Below, piece after piece: positions 1 through 7,564 of a stretch of 56,672 nucleotides of DNA (the first letter of the stretch is position 1; every line of letters begins with the position of its first letter). Position numbers and translations under genes: made by a program. Under the pieces are notes generated by a model. The model searched no databases. It worked only from the letters and a program-made list of their open reading frames with translations, and was not told where the DNA came from. The DNA lies in NCBI GenBank assembly GCA_947630485.1, contig CANRHU010000013.1, positions 1-56,672 of the forward strand, read 5' to 3'. This DNA is from an uncultured Lachnospiraceae bacterium. GTDB taxonomy: Bacteria > Bacillota > Clostridia > Lachnospirales > Lachnospiraceae.

Positions 1-366
1 GGCCCGTGCGTTCAAAAAGATGACGTGAACGAGATACGGCAGAAAATACTGGATGCGGACATGATGGTGTTTGTGACACCGCTTTACTATTATGGGATGA
101 GCGCTCAGCTTAAAACAATGATCGACCGGTTCTGCGCATTCAACAGCAGCATTCAGCGAAAGCACATGAAGTCTGCACTTCTGGCTGTTGCCTGGAATAG
201 CGACACATGGACGTTTGAGGCGCTGGAATCCCATTATCATACGCTTGTGAGGTATCTGAATCTGAAAGATCAGGGAATGGTCTTGGGGAAAGGATGCGGC
301 ACGCCGTCTATGACGCGGCATTCCAAATATCCGCAAATGGCGTATGAACTCGGCAAAAAATTGTGA
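1..366 (+). CDS. NAD(P)H-dependent FMN reductase / flavodoxin-fold protein, C-terminal part
   Basis: The reading frame is open from the first base, so the start lies left of the window; 121 C-terminal residues are visible. The segment ADMMVFVTPLYYYGMSAQLK followed by MIDRF is the flavin-binding strand and loop of NADPH-dependent FMN reductases and iron-sulfur flavoproteins (P-x-Y-x-x-x-x-x-x-x-x-K-x-x-x-D-R-F). Such proteins reduce small electron acceptors with a bound FMN in the cytoplasm. A Cys sits close to the left edge, but no full cysteine cluster is visible, so whether an Fe-S cluster is bound cannot be judged. The stop is 17 bases before the start of the DUF362 lipoprotein gene, so the two are probably co-transcribed. 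Confidence 0.8.
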   Translation, partial: GPCVQKDDVNEIRQKILDADMMVFVTPLYYYGMSAQLKTMIDRFCAFNSSIQRKHMKSALLAVAWNSDTWTFEALESHYHTLVRYLNLKDQGMVLGKGCGTPSMTRHSKYPQMAYELGKKL

Positions 367-382
367 CAAGGAGGTTTTAAGG

Positions 383-1519
383 TTGAGAAAACGGTTTTTA
401 CCTTTCTTCCTTACATTCCTGATACTGTTAATGGCATTCACAGGCTGCAGTACACAGAATGAAGCAGCAGGCAGTTCCGAAAACCAGGATCAAACATCGT
501 ACAGTGTAAATCCGTCCGTAATGGATTCTGAAAAGATTGCTGATTCAACCGACAGCGGAAATGACAGCCCGGAGAGCAGTGTGGACAACAGCCCGGAGAG
601 CAGCATGGACAACCCCCTGTCTGGTGAGCAAACGGATTCCGATTCGGATGTTCCGATCGTCTATTTCACATCCGACATCTCCCCGGAGGGGCTGATGGCG
701 GTTTATGAAGCCCTGGGATGGACGCCCACCGGCAATGTGGCGGTAAAGCTCTCCACCGGCGAACCGCCTGCAAGCAATTACCTTGACCCGCAGCTCATCA
801 AAGATGTGGTGGAGGCTGTGGGCGGTACGATCGTGGAGTGCAACACCGCCTACGGCGGCTCACGCTCCGAGACGGCCATGCACTATCAGGTAGCGGAGGA
901 TCACGGCTTCACCGAGATCGCGGATTTTCAGATTCTCGATGAAAATGGTTCTATGACGCTGCCCGTAGAGGGCGGCAGCGTTCTTACGGAAAACTATGTA
1001 GGCGCCGCGTTTGCTGACTATGATTCCTACCTTGTCCTCTCCCACTTCAAGGGCCATGCTATGGCGGGTTACGGCGGCGCGATCAAGAACATTTCCATCG
1101 AGCTTGGCTCCAGTGAAGGAAAGGCGTGGATTCACAGCGGCGGTACAGGAGGCAGTATGTGGAGCGGTGAGCAGGATGCCTTTCTGGAAGCTATGGCGGA
1201 GGCGGGAAAATCCGTGTCCGATTATCTTGGGAATGGCGAGAGAATCGTCTATATCAACGTGATGAACCGCCTGTCCGTGGACTGCGACTGCGACGGCAAT
1301 CCCGCCGAGCCGGATATGCACGACATCGGCATTCTGGCGTCCACCGATCCCGTGGCGCAGGATCAGGCTTGTATTGATCTTATCTACGCACAGAAGGACG
1401 GCGACGGAGCTTCCCTGGTACGGCGCATTGAATCCCGAAACGGTCTGCATACGCTGGAGCACGCCGAGAAAATTGGCCTGGGCAGCCGCACTTATAATCT
1501 GGTGAACATCGATGAATGA
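383..1519 (+). CDS. DUF362-domain lipoprotein
   Basis: The chosen start is TTG 383, because AAGGAGG lies at 368-374; an in-frame ATG at 344 sits inside the previous gene and has no such site. From TTG the product (378 residues) opens with a basic n-region, a hydrophobic stretch and the lipobox FTGC, so it is predicted to be a lipid-anchored surface protein. A Ser/Asp/Asn-rich linker (roughly residues 30-90) precedes a DUF362 domain with the characteristic DCDCDGNPAEP then DIGILASTDPVAQDQA motif. DUF362 proteins are linked to iron-sulfur or electron-transfer functions but have no settled reaction. The gene overlaps the following permease by 8 bases, which argues for translational coupling and a shared role. 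Function is unknown. Confidence 0.85.
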   Translation: MRKRFLPFFLTFLILLMAFTGCSTQNEAAGSSENQDQTSYSVNPSVMDSEKIADSTDSGNDSPESSVDNSPESSMDNPLSGEQTDSDSDVPIVYFTSDISPEGLMAVYEALGWTPTGNVAVKLSTGEPPASNYLDPQLIKDVVEAVGGTIVECNTAYGGSRSETAMHYQVAEDHGFTEIADFQILDENGSMTLPVEGGSVLTENYVGAAFADYDSYLVLSHFKGHAMAGYGGAIKNISIELGSSEGKAWIHSGGTGGSMWSGEQDAFLEAMAEAGKSVSDYLGNGERIVYINVMNRLSVDCDCDGNPAEPDMHDIGILASTDPVAQDQACIDLIYAQKDGDGASLVRRIESRNGLHTLEHAEKIGLGSRTYNLVNIDE

Positions 1520-2426
1520 GATATCCCAAATTCTGCGCCGGGAGTTCGTCTATATATGGTACTACTTCCTCCTTCAGCTCCGGCAGATCGCCGGTTACTG
1601 GATCCTCGGCATGGTCGTCGGCTCCCTGGTTTCGGTGTTCGCAAAGGATACCATCCACGGAGCCTTCGACCGTATCCGGGATAAGAAGTGGGGGCTGTGG
1701 GGCGTTGTTCCGGCAAGTCTGTTAGGCGTCGCCTCTCCGCTTTGTATGTACGGCACGATTCCCATCGCGGCATCCTTCTCCAAACACGGGATGAGGCACG
1801 ACTGGCTGGCGGCGTTTATGATGTCCAGCGTTCTTCTGAACCCGCAGCTTATCATGTATTCCACCGCTTTGGGCATGACGGCGCTTGTGATCCGTATCGT
1901 GTCCTGTACGGTCTGCGGGATCGTCGCGGGTATCGTGATACATATCTTTTATAAGGACAAGCAGTTTTTCAACTTTGAGGGCTTTGAGCCGAAGGCGAGC
2001 CACGACACCCACCCGAACCTGTTCCTGCGGTTTCTCTTTAATTTTGGCAGAAACATTAAGGCGACCGGGCTGTACTTTCTGCTGGGCGTTTTGCTTTCCG
2101 CCCTCTTCCAGCGGTATGTTCCAGCAGACAAATTTGCCGCTCTGTTCGGTGAGGCCAATGAGGGATTCGGCGTTTTGATGGCAGCGACCATCGGTGTTCC
2201 GCTCTATGCCTGCGGCGGCGGGACGATCCCGCTGATTCGGGAATGGCTTGCCATGGGCATGAGCCTGGGCAGCGCCTCGGCCTTTATGATTACCGGCCCG
2301 GCGACCAAGATCACAAACCTCGGCGCGCTGAAGATCGTGCTGGGGATGAAGCGTTTTTTGCTGTATCTCGCCTTTGTCGTGGTCTTTTCTTTGGTGACGG
2401 GGCTGATTGTGAATGCTGTAATATGA
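1512..2426 (+). CDS. Permease of the DUF318 / ArsP_1 family
   Basis: This is a 304-residue polytopic membrane protein with the duplicated signature of the DUF318/ArsP_1 (YraQ-type) permeases. The first half has SPLCMYGTIPIAASFSKHGM (about residues 74-94) and the second half ACGGGTIPLIREWLAMGMSL then FMITGPATKITNLG. Family members export arsenicals or metals, or have no known substrate; the paired Cys-x(n)-G-T-I-P motifs could bind soft metal ions. The start ATG 1512 has no good ribosome-binding site and lies inside the end of the DUF362 gene, so translation is probably coupled. With the flavoprotein and the lipoprotein it forms a three-gene set. The transported substrate cannot be told from sequence. 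Confidence 0.85.
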   Translation: MNEISQILRREFVYIWYYFLLQLRQIAGYWILGMVVGSLVSVFAKDTIHGAFDRIRDKKWGLWGVVPASLLGVASPLCMYGTIPIAASFSKHGMRHDWLAAFMMSSVLLNPQLIMYSTALGMTALVIRIVSCTVCGIVAGIVIHIFYKDKQFFNFEGFEPKASHDTHPNLFLRFLFNFGRNIKATGLYFLLGVLLSALFQRYVPADKFAALFGEANEGFGVLMAATIGVPLYACGGGTIPLIREWLAMGMSLGSASAFMITGPATKITNLGALKIVLGMKRFLLYLAFVVVFSLVTGLIVNAVI

Positions 2427-2451
2427 TTAGAATCATTGAACGAAAAATATC

Positions 2452-2480
2452 TTGTCATAATTTGTGGTTTGGGATAAAAT
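2452..2480 (+). promoter_or_regulatory. Sigma-A-type promoter of the decayed sugar locus
   Basis: TTGTCA at 2452-2457 and TAAAAT at 2475-2480 are separated by 17 bases. A start near 2487 would put the following palindrome just downstream of +1. It is one of the better promoter matches in the window, although the gene behind it is broken. Confidence 0.65.
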
Positions 2481-2494
2481 GAGCCTGTAATGGT

Positions 2495-2508
2495 TGGAAA
2501 CGTTTCCA
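2495..2508. promoter_or_regulatory. LacI-family operator palindrome
   Basis: TGGAAACGTTTCCA is a perfect 14-base palindrome with the central CG typical of LacI/GalR-family operators. It begins about 8 bases downstream of the inferred start site, a position at which a bound repressor would block transcription. A LacI-like protein fragment lies 370 bases downstream, which supports the reading. Confidence 0.75.
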
Positions 2509-2538
2509 GCATCATATTTTTATGATGGCTAGACAAGA

Positions 2539-2853
2539 ATGAAAAGGAGCGTTTTGGCAATTTTACTCACTGGCTTGCTGACGGTTTCTATGTTGGCGGG
2601 CTGCGGCGGCTCTGGCAGCTCGGCGGAATCGCAAGCTCCCGCAGAGAAAGATACGTCCGGCGCTCCCAAGGCTCTGGGTTTCTGCTATGAGTCTTTCGGA
2701 ATTATTGTAAACAAGAAGCTGCTTGAGCAGGCCGGCCATAGCTTGGATGAGATCAAGGATTTTGATTCCCTGAAGGCAGTAGAGGATGATATTCATGCCC
2801 GCGCAGGTGAGATGGGCTTTGACGTTTTCTCTGCTCCCTTACCTGGTGCTTGA
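2539..2853 (+). pseudogene. Sugar ABC transporter substrate-binding lipoprotein, internally deleted
   Basis: The frame encodes 104 residues; full binding proteins of this family have about 400-450. The first part is an intact lipoprotein signal (MKRSVLAILLTG, then LAGC) with a Gly/Ser linker. It then jumps at about residue 44 into a segment that reads like the middle of a family 1 sugar-binding protein (GFCYESFGIIVNKKLLEQAG then IKDFDSLK), and it stops soon after. So the signal peptide and an internal piece have been joined by a deletion and the C-terminal portion is missing. No transporter permease genes follow. A promoter and a LacI-type operator remain intact upstream, so a short exported peptide could still be made. 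Confidence 0.7.
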
Positions 2854-2875
2854 CCACACCAAATGCAGCTTTCCT

Positions 2876-3075
2876 GAAATGAAAAAAGTGGAGGAGCTTG
2901 GCTTTAAGCCCAATAACCACGCCCGGAGCTTAAAGCAGCATGTCAGCAGCGGTTACAGCATGATTGTCAGGGGCGACGGGAACCTGCTGTTTGCCGGGAT
3001 TATAGAGGGTTGAGAAATTTGAGAAGCAGCGGTGTGTTGATGTCCTGATACATCCCATATGGAAACTCTGCGTAT
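2876..3075 (+). pseudogene. LacI-family transcriptional regulator fragment, frameshifted
   Basis: The frame reading KKVEELGFKPNNHARSLK followed by MIVRGDGNLLFAGIIEG matches the end of the LacI DNA-binding domain, the hinge and the first strand and helix of the effector domain. It then hits TGA at 3011-3013. Shifting frame just there continues the family pattern as EKFEKQRCVDVLIHP, so a one-base change has disrupted the gene. Neither the helix-turn-helix start nor the ligand-binding remainder is present. It is most likely the ruin of the regulator that used the upstream operator palindrome. The right boundary is approximate. Confidence 0.6.
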
Positions 3076-3098
3076 CTAACCACGAACGGAGAAATATT

Positions 3099-6000
3099 AT
3101 GGCCAATCTTACTCTTGGCATCGTCGCCCATGTCGATGCCGGCAAGACAACGCTTTCCGAAGCGATTCTTTATCAGACCGGAACCATCCGCCGCCTGGGA
3201 CGGGTGGATACCCGCGACGCCTTTTTGGATACATATGCCCTTGAACGTGCCCGGGGGATCACGATTTTTTCCAAACAGGCTGTTTTTGATTTGGGGAATA
3301 CCCGGGTTACACTTCTGGATACTCCCGGCCATGTGGATTTCTCTGCTGAGATGGAGCGGACGCTCCAGGTTCTTGACTGCGCGGTGCTTGTGATCAGCGG
3401 CGCGGACGGTGTTCAGGGACATACCGAGACGCTCTGGAATCTGCTTAGGCGCTACCGTGTGCCGACGTTTCTTTTTGTAAATAAAATGGATCAGCCGGGG
3501 ACAGATTGGAAGGCGGTGCTGGAAGATCTGAGACGGCGTCTGGGGGACGGATGTGTTCCTTTTAACGGACTGTCGGAAGCGCGCACTCCGAAAATGGCAG
3601 GTATTCGGAAGTCAGCAGCCGGAGGCGGGGCGTTTGGGGACGGAAGCGTGATAGTACCGGTTCAGCGGAAGCAGTGGGAGTCCTCCGTGCTTTCGGATAT
3701 CGCGGGGCATGGGAGCCAGGCATTGGAAGAACTCGCCATGTGCGATGAAGCGGTTTTGGAGAATTATTTGGAACATGATATCATAACGGGCAGTGATGTC
3801 CGCCAGATGATTGCAGCCCGCAAGGTTTTTCCCTGCTATTTCGGATCGGCGCTAAAGCTTTGGGGCGTGGAAGAATTGCTGCAGGGGCTTGAGAATTTTG
3901 GAAGCGGGATGGCGCTGGCGGGCGGCGCGGAGAAAGACCCGCGGCTCTCCCGGCAGTTTGGAGCCCGCGTTTTCAAAATTTCCCGTGACGATCAAGGCAG
4001 CCGTCTGACACATTTGAAGGTAACAAGCGGCGTCCTGCGGGTGAAAGATACGCTTCCGGCAGCATCTGATATGGCTGATCCGGCCGGTGAGAAGGTGAAT
4101 CAGATTCGTATCTATTCCGGCGCAAAGTATGAGACGGTGAATGAGGCGGGTCCAGGGACTGTCTGCGCTGTGACAGGTCCGACGTCTACCTATGCCGGGC
4201 AGGCTTTGGGGGACGAGGCGGCCCGCGGATATGAGGAACCGGTGCTGGAGCCGGTTCTTACCTATCAGATTATTCTTCCGCCCGGAAGCGATGTTCATGC
4301 CATGCTGACAAAGCTCCGTCAGCTGGAAGAAGAAGAGCCGATGCTGCGTATCGCCTGGAATGAATCTCTGAGTGAAATTCAGGCTCAGGTTATGGGACCG
4401 GTGCAGCTTGAGGTGTTAAAAAGCCTGGTGAAAGATCGCTTCGGTGTCGAAGTGGAATTTGGAACGGGACATATTGTATATAAGGAGACGATTACGGCCC
4501 GTGTGGAGGGCGTTGGTCATTATGAGCCGCTGCGCCATTATGCGGAGGTTCACCTTCTTCTGGAGCCTGCGCCGCGCGGCAGCGGGCTGACTTTTGCGAC
4601 CGTCTGCAGCACGGATGTGCTGGATTTGAACTGGCAGCGCCTGATTCTGACCCATCTGGAGGAAAAGCGCCATATCGGCGTTTTGACTGGTGCGCCGATT
4701 GCGGATATGAAGATTACGCTTTTGGTGGGACGAGCCCATTTAAAGCATACGGAAGGCGGGGATTTCCGCCAGGCCACCTATCGGGCTGTGCGTCACGGAC
4801 TGATGCAGGCGCTGGCGGCGGGGAGTTATCAGCTTTTGGAGCCGTATTACCGATTCCGGCTGGAGGTTCCGATGGAGTCTGCCGGTCATGCGCTCTCTGA
4901 CCTCGAGCGCATGCATGCCCGATTCTCAGGCCCGGAAATGGATGGGGATATCGCCGTTATTACCGGTGAAGCGCCGGTCGCTTCCATGGGAAATTATCAG
5001 ATGGAGACGGCATCGTACACGAAAGGGCGGGGCAGGCTCCATTGCAGCGTGAAAGGGTATGAGCCGTGCCACAATACGGAGGAAGTTGTGCAGGCTATCG
5101 GTTACGATCCGGAGCAGGATTTGGAGAATCCCTGCGGCTCCGTGTTTTGTGCCCATGGAGCAGGTTTCCTGGTGGGATGGCGCGAAGTGAAATCCTATAT
5201 GCATTTGGAAAGTCCCATTGATCTGGCTGTCCGCAGAATGCATGCGGACGGAGAGAGCGGGATACAGAAAATCGCAGTGCAGAAAATCGCGATGCAGCCC
5301 GGTGCGGATGCGATTCGTGCAGATACGGTCAGCGCGAATGCCAAAGGAGGCGCGGACCTTCAAAAAAACGCAGAAGCTCAGAACGCGGTCAAGCCCCGGC
5401 CTGTTTCTGCCGCATCTGCGCCATGGGGCGCTGAGGATAAAGAGTTAGAAGCAATTTTTACCCGCACTTATGGGGAACCGAAACGCCGGCTTCCGGCTGA
5501 GACAAACGAACGCCGGGTCATTTACGGGCAGAAGAAGGCGGAGAAGGAGGCTGCCTCGCTGCCGGAAGAATATCTTCTGGTGGACGGCTACAATATAATC
5601 TATGCCTGGCCGGATCTTCATGAACTGGCGGAGGCTACCATTGACGGCGCCAGACAGCGGCTCATGGATATCCTGTGTAATTACCAGGGATATACGGGAT
5701 GCATTCTGATTTTGGTATTTGACGCATATAAAGTGGAGGGAGGCCTGGGACAGGCTATCCGATATCACAATATTAATGTTGTCTATACGAAGGAGGCGGA
5801 GACCGCGGATCAGTATATCGAGAAGCTGGCTCATCAGATGGGGCGTGAGCATCAGGTTACCGTGGCTACTTCCGATGGGTTGGAGCAGCTGATTATTCGC
5901 GGTCAGGGCTGCCGGCTGATGTCCGCTAAGGATCTGCGGGAGGCTGTGGACTACGTCAATGAACAGATACGAAGCCAGCATCTGCAGCAGTTTCCGGACC

Positions 6001-6113
6001 GCAATGGCAATTATCTCTTAAGTCATGCGGAAGGCGAACTGCGGGAATATCTGGAAGAAGTGAGACTTGGAAAAGAGGGAGAATATCATGGCAGAGCAAC
6101 TGACAAAAAGTGA
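3099..6113 (+). CDS. Tet(M)-like translational GTPase fused to a YacP/Rae1-type NYN nuclease domain
   Basis: The 1004-residue product has two parts. Residues 1 to about 710 follow the Tet(M)/EF-G plan: AHVDAGKTTL (P-loop), RARGIT (switch I), DTPGHVDF (switch II), VNKMDQ (guanine site), then domains II-V. After a variable linker, residues about 822-960 form a NYN/PIN-like domain (EYLLVDGYNIIYAW, LVFDAYKVEGG, ETADQYIEKL, VATSDGLEQL), the fold of YacP, known in Bacillus subtilis as the ribosome-dependent mRNA endonuclease Rae1. At the tip of domain IV, where Tet(M) has a Ser-Pro-Val loop before ADFR, this protein reads HLKHTEGGDFR, so a tetracycline-resistance role is doubtful. GGAG lies 8 bases before ATG 3099. 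The end overlaps greA by 26 bases. Likely job: binding the ribosomal A site and cutting mRNA there (inference). Confidence 0.88.
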   Translation: MANLTLGIVAHVDAGKTTLSEAILYQTGTIRRLGRVDTRDAFLDTYALERARGITIFSKQAVFDLGNTRVTLLDTPGHVDFSAEMERTLQVLDCAVLVISGADGVQGHTETLWNLLRRYRVPTFLFVNKMDQPGTDWKAVLEDLRRRLGDGCVPFNGLSEARTPKMAGIRKSAAGGGAFGDGSVIVPVQRKQWESSVLSDIAGHGSQALEELAMCDEAVLENYLEHDIITGSDVRQMIAARKVFPCYFGSALKLWGVEELLQGLENFGSGMALAGGAEKDPRLSRQFGARVFKISRDDQGSRLTHLKVTSGVLRVKDTLPAASDMADPAGEKVNQIRIYSGAKYETVNEAGPGTVCAVTGPTSTYAGQALGDEAARGYEEPVLEPVLTYQIILPPGSDVHAMLTKLRQLEEEEPMLRIAWNESLSEIQAQVMGPVQLEVLKSLVKDRFGVEVEFGTGHIVYKETITARVEGVGHYEPLRHYAEVHLLLEPAPRGSGLTFATVCSTDVLDLNWQRLILTHLEEKRHIGVLTGAPIADMKITLLVGRAHLKHTEGGDFRQATYRAVRHGLMQALAAGSYQLLEPYYRFRLEVPMESAGHALSDLERMHARFSGPEMDGDIAVITGEAPVASMGNYQMETASYTKGRGRLHCSVKGYEPCHNTEEVVQAIGYDPEQDLENPCGSVFCAHGAGFLVGWREVKSYMHLESPIDLAVRRMHADGESGIQKIAVQKIAMQPGADAIRADTVSANAKGGADLQKNAEAQNAVKPRPVSAASAPWGAEDKELEAIFTRTYGEPKRRLPAETNERRVIYGQKKAEKEAASLPEEYLLVDGYNIIYAWPDLHELAEATIDGARQRLMDILCNYQGYTGCILILVFDAYKVEGGLGQAIRYHNINVVYTKEAETADQYIEKLAHQMGREHQVTVATSDGLEQLIIRGQGCRLMSAKDLREAVDYVNEQIRSQHLQQFPDRNGNYLLSHAEGELREYLEEVRLGKEGEYHGRATDKK

Positions 6114-6591
6114 TGTGGAAAAGATTGAGGAAGAGATCCGTTACCGGAAACTCGTGGTCCGCAAGGAGGCTTTGGAGGCGGTCAAGGAAGCCCGTGCCCA
6201 TGGCGATCTGAGCGAGAATTTTGAATATCATGCGGCGAAAAAGGATAAGAATCAGAATGAGAGCCGTATCCGTTATCTGGAGAGAATGTTGAAGACTGCC
6301 CAGATTGTATCCGACGAGTCGAAGGATGATGAGGTGGGCATCAATAATACGGTGGAGCTTTATATGGAAGACGATGACGAGGTGGAGACCTACCGTCTTG
6401 TCACTTCCATCCGCGGCAGTTCGCTTAGAGGGCTTATCAGCACGGAATCTCCATTAGGCAAGGCGATCCTGGGAAGAAAGCTGGGGGATCGCGTGTATGT
6501 TCAGGTTAATGAGAATGCCGGATATTATGTGGAGATCCGTTCCATCGATAAGTCTACAGGCGACGAGGACGACCGGATCCGCAGTTTCTGA
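6088..6591 (+). CDS. greA: Transcription elongation factor GreA
   Basis: GreA enters the secondary channel of RNA polymerase and stimulates cleavage of backtracked transcripts. The 167-residue product has the N-terminal coiled coil with the tip motif ARAHGDLSENFEYHAAKK (acidic D and E beside the catalytic tip) and a C-terminal FKBP-like domain (SPLGKAILGRKLGDRVYV). ATG 6088 is preferred over an in-frame ATG at 6067 because AGAGGGAG lies just upstream at 6074-6081 and the shorter form matches the family N-terminus. The gene starts within the last codons of the GTPase-NYN fusion, in another frame, so the two share a transcript. The C-terminal half is somewhat divergent from well-studied GreA proteins. 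Confidence 0.9.
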   Translation: MAEQLTKSDVEKIEEEIRYRKLVVRKEALEAVKEARAHGDLSENFEYHAAKKDKNQNESRIRYLERMLKTAQIVSDESKDDEVGINNTVELYMEDDDEVETYRLVTSIRGSSLRGLISTESPLGKAILGRKLGDRVYVQVNENAGYYVEIRSIDKSTGDEDDRIRSF

Positions 6592-6615
6592 GCAGGGCGT
6601 CACTGGCGCTTTGCT
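6591..6615 (+). repeat. ACT-loop hairpin with conserved tail, copy A
   Basis: The arms 6591-6601 and 6605-6615 pair over 11 positions, three of them G-U, around the loop ACT. It directly follows the greA stop. The 3' flank reads GCATAGAAATG. Copies B (19283-19311) and C (29411-29439) share the loop, the GCGYC-ACT-GRCGC core and this tail. Confidence 0.6.
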
Positions 6616-6627
6616 TGCATAGAAATG

Positions 6628-6657
6628 AAAAAAGGGGCTGTTTTGCAACAGTCCCTT
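6628..6657 (-). terminator. Intrinsic terminator of the 106-residue wall-binding protein gene
   Basis: Arms 6632-6642 and 6647-6657 pair over 11 positions with one wobble and a 4-base loop. On the minus strand the hairpin is followed by a run of six T (6628-6633 as A on the plus strand). It may also stop greA transcripts coming from the left. Confidence 0.75.
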
Positions 6658-6674
6658 ACTCATCGGAAACAAAT

Positions 6675-6995
6675 CTATCGGACGCCTTTCATCTTGCCTT
6701 CGGAGTTTACATAATAATTATCGATCCATTTGTCTTTTGCCAAAACTCCGTTTTCATCGAAATAATACCAGGAGCCTTTTAATTTAAACCAACCGGTCTT
6801 TCGGTCGCCGTCTTCATCAAGGTAATAAGTTTTCTCGCCGTCTTCTATCCAACCGGTAAGGCTTTCGCCCTTATCATCTACATAGGTCCAGGTTTTATCT
6901 TCGTGCTCCGTCCATGTCCCGGCGTAAGCCGGCACAGCGGGGGTAAGCGCTATCAGAAAGGAAATCACGACTGCAAGTACACGTATTCGATTCAT
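6675..6995 (-). CDS. Small exported wall-binding repeat protein
   Basis: The 106-residue product starts with a signal peptide (basic start, hydrophobic core, cleavage near AYAG). The remainder is about four aromatic repeats of the choline-/cell-wall-binding type: WTYVDDKGESLTGWIEDGEK, YYLDEDGDRKTGWFKLKG, WYYFDENGVLAKDKWI, YYVNSEGKM. These repeats stack into a beta-solenoid that binds wall glycans or teichoic acid choline. There is no catalytic domain, so it is likely a wall-attached structural or adaptor protein. AAGGAGG precedes the start on the minus strand. It resembles the larger repeat protein at 8105-9496 and may be its paralogue. Confidence 0.8.
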   Translation of the reverse strand: MNRIRVLAVVISFLIALTPAVPAYAGTWTEHEDKTWTYVDDKGESLTGWIEDGEKTYYLDEDGDRKTGWFKLKGSWYYFDENGVLAKDKWIDNYYVNSEGKMKGVR

Positions 6996-7026
6996 TCGTA
7001 CAGCCTCCTTCCTTTTAATTGGCTAC

Positions 7027-7055
7027 ATTATAGCATAGTCCTTAGTGTTTGACCA
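7027..7055 (-). promoter_or_regulatory. Promoter of the small wall-binding protein gene
   Basis: On the minus strand TGGTCA (7050-7055) and a perfect TATAAT (7027-7032) are 17 bases apart. It sits about 30 bases before the start codon of the gene ending at 6675. Confidence 0.65.
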
Positions 7056-7256
7056 GCGAAAAAGCCACGCAAAATCTTACGATTTTCAGACGAGATTCTT
7101 ACTAAAAATATTTCGACAAAATCTGCCGCTGATCGCATGAAAAACAATTCCAGAAGTGGTATTTGAGGGTGTAACGGGGGGGTATATTTTGTGGTTGAAT
7201 CGTTTGAAAGAGTCAGGGGAGAACCCCTGGGTGTCGAAATGTGCGAGCAAAAGCTC

Positions 7257-7285
7257 TTTTCAAAAATTTTAAAATGTTCTATATT
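7257..7285 (+). promoter_or_regulatory. Probable promoter of the 47-residue coiled-coil gene
   Basis: TTTTCA (7257-7262) and TATATT (7280-7285) are spaced by 17 bases and lie about 30 bases upstream of the GTG start at 7317. The match is moderate. Confidence 0.45.
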
Positions 7286-7316
7286 GATAGGCAGGAACCA
7301 GAAAGGGGGGAACCAA

Positions 7317-7460
7317 GTGGCCGACGAGGAGAAAATGGTTATTCTGGAAGAGGAGAATCGCAGACTGAAGGAAGATAACGATAAACTGCTGGAGATTGTG
7401 GTACAGATGCGGGTGACGTTGAATCGCCTGGTTCTCCGGTATGTCACGGAGGATTGCTGA
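7317..7460 (+). CDS. Short coiled-coil protein (47 residues)
   Basis: GTG 7317 is chosen because AAAGGGGGG at 7302-7310 is an ideal ribosome-binding site; extending the frame leftward runs into AT-rich non-coding sequence. The whole product is a charged amphipathic helix (LEEENRRLKEDNDKLLEIVV, then QMRVTLNRLVLRYV) with leucines and hydrophobics at heptad positions, so it should dimerise or pair with another coiled coil. No membrane segment or signal is present. It converges on a gene at 7554-7949 whose product also ends in a coiled coil with similar wording, so the two could interact (inference). Family and function are unknown. Confidence 0.6.
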   Translation: MADEEKMVILEEENRRLKEDNDKLLEIVVQMRVTLNRLVLRYVTEDC

Positions 7461-7528
7461 AAGCAGTCTGCACCTCAAATTGCTGGTAGAAAAGAACCGG
7501 CCGAGAGCGGTTGTCGGTGATCCGAAAG

Positions 7529-7564
7529 AAAATGCGTAGGGAAAAATGTTTCCCTACGCATTTT
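7529..7564. terminator. Bidirectional intrinsic terminator
   Basis: Arms 7529-7544 and 7549-7564 form a perfect 16-base-pair stem (AAAATGCGTAGGGAAA and its complement) with a 4-base loop. Flanking A and T runs serve both convergent genes. The stop codon of the minus-strand gene lies inside the stem. Confidence 0.85.

Larger units (their letters stand above)
6996..7316. other. 321-base gap between divergent small genes
   Basis: The left end carries the promoter of the wall-binding gene (minus strand) and the right end a probable promoter and a strong ribosome-binding site for the 47-residue gene. The middle (about 7060-7250) is AT-rich with a seven-G run near 7180. I see no convincing gene, RNA or repeat in it. 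Confidence 0.5.

Noticed and set aside
344-382. ATG 344 as start of the DUF362 lipoprotein.
   Set aside because: It lies in the previous gene, lacks a ribosome-binding site and would put 13 residues before a normal lipoprotein signal; TTG 383 has AAGGAGG at the right distance.
3099-6113. Calling the GTPase a tetracycline-resistance protein.
   Set aside because: The Ser-Pro-Val tip of domain IV that displaces the drug in Tet(M) is replaced, and the protein carries a nuclease-type domain.
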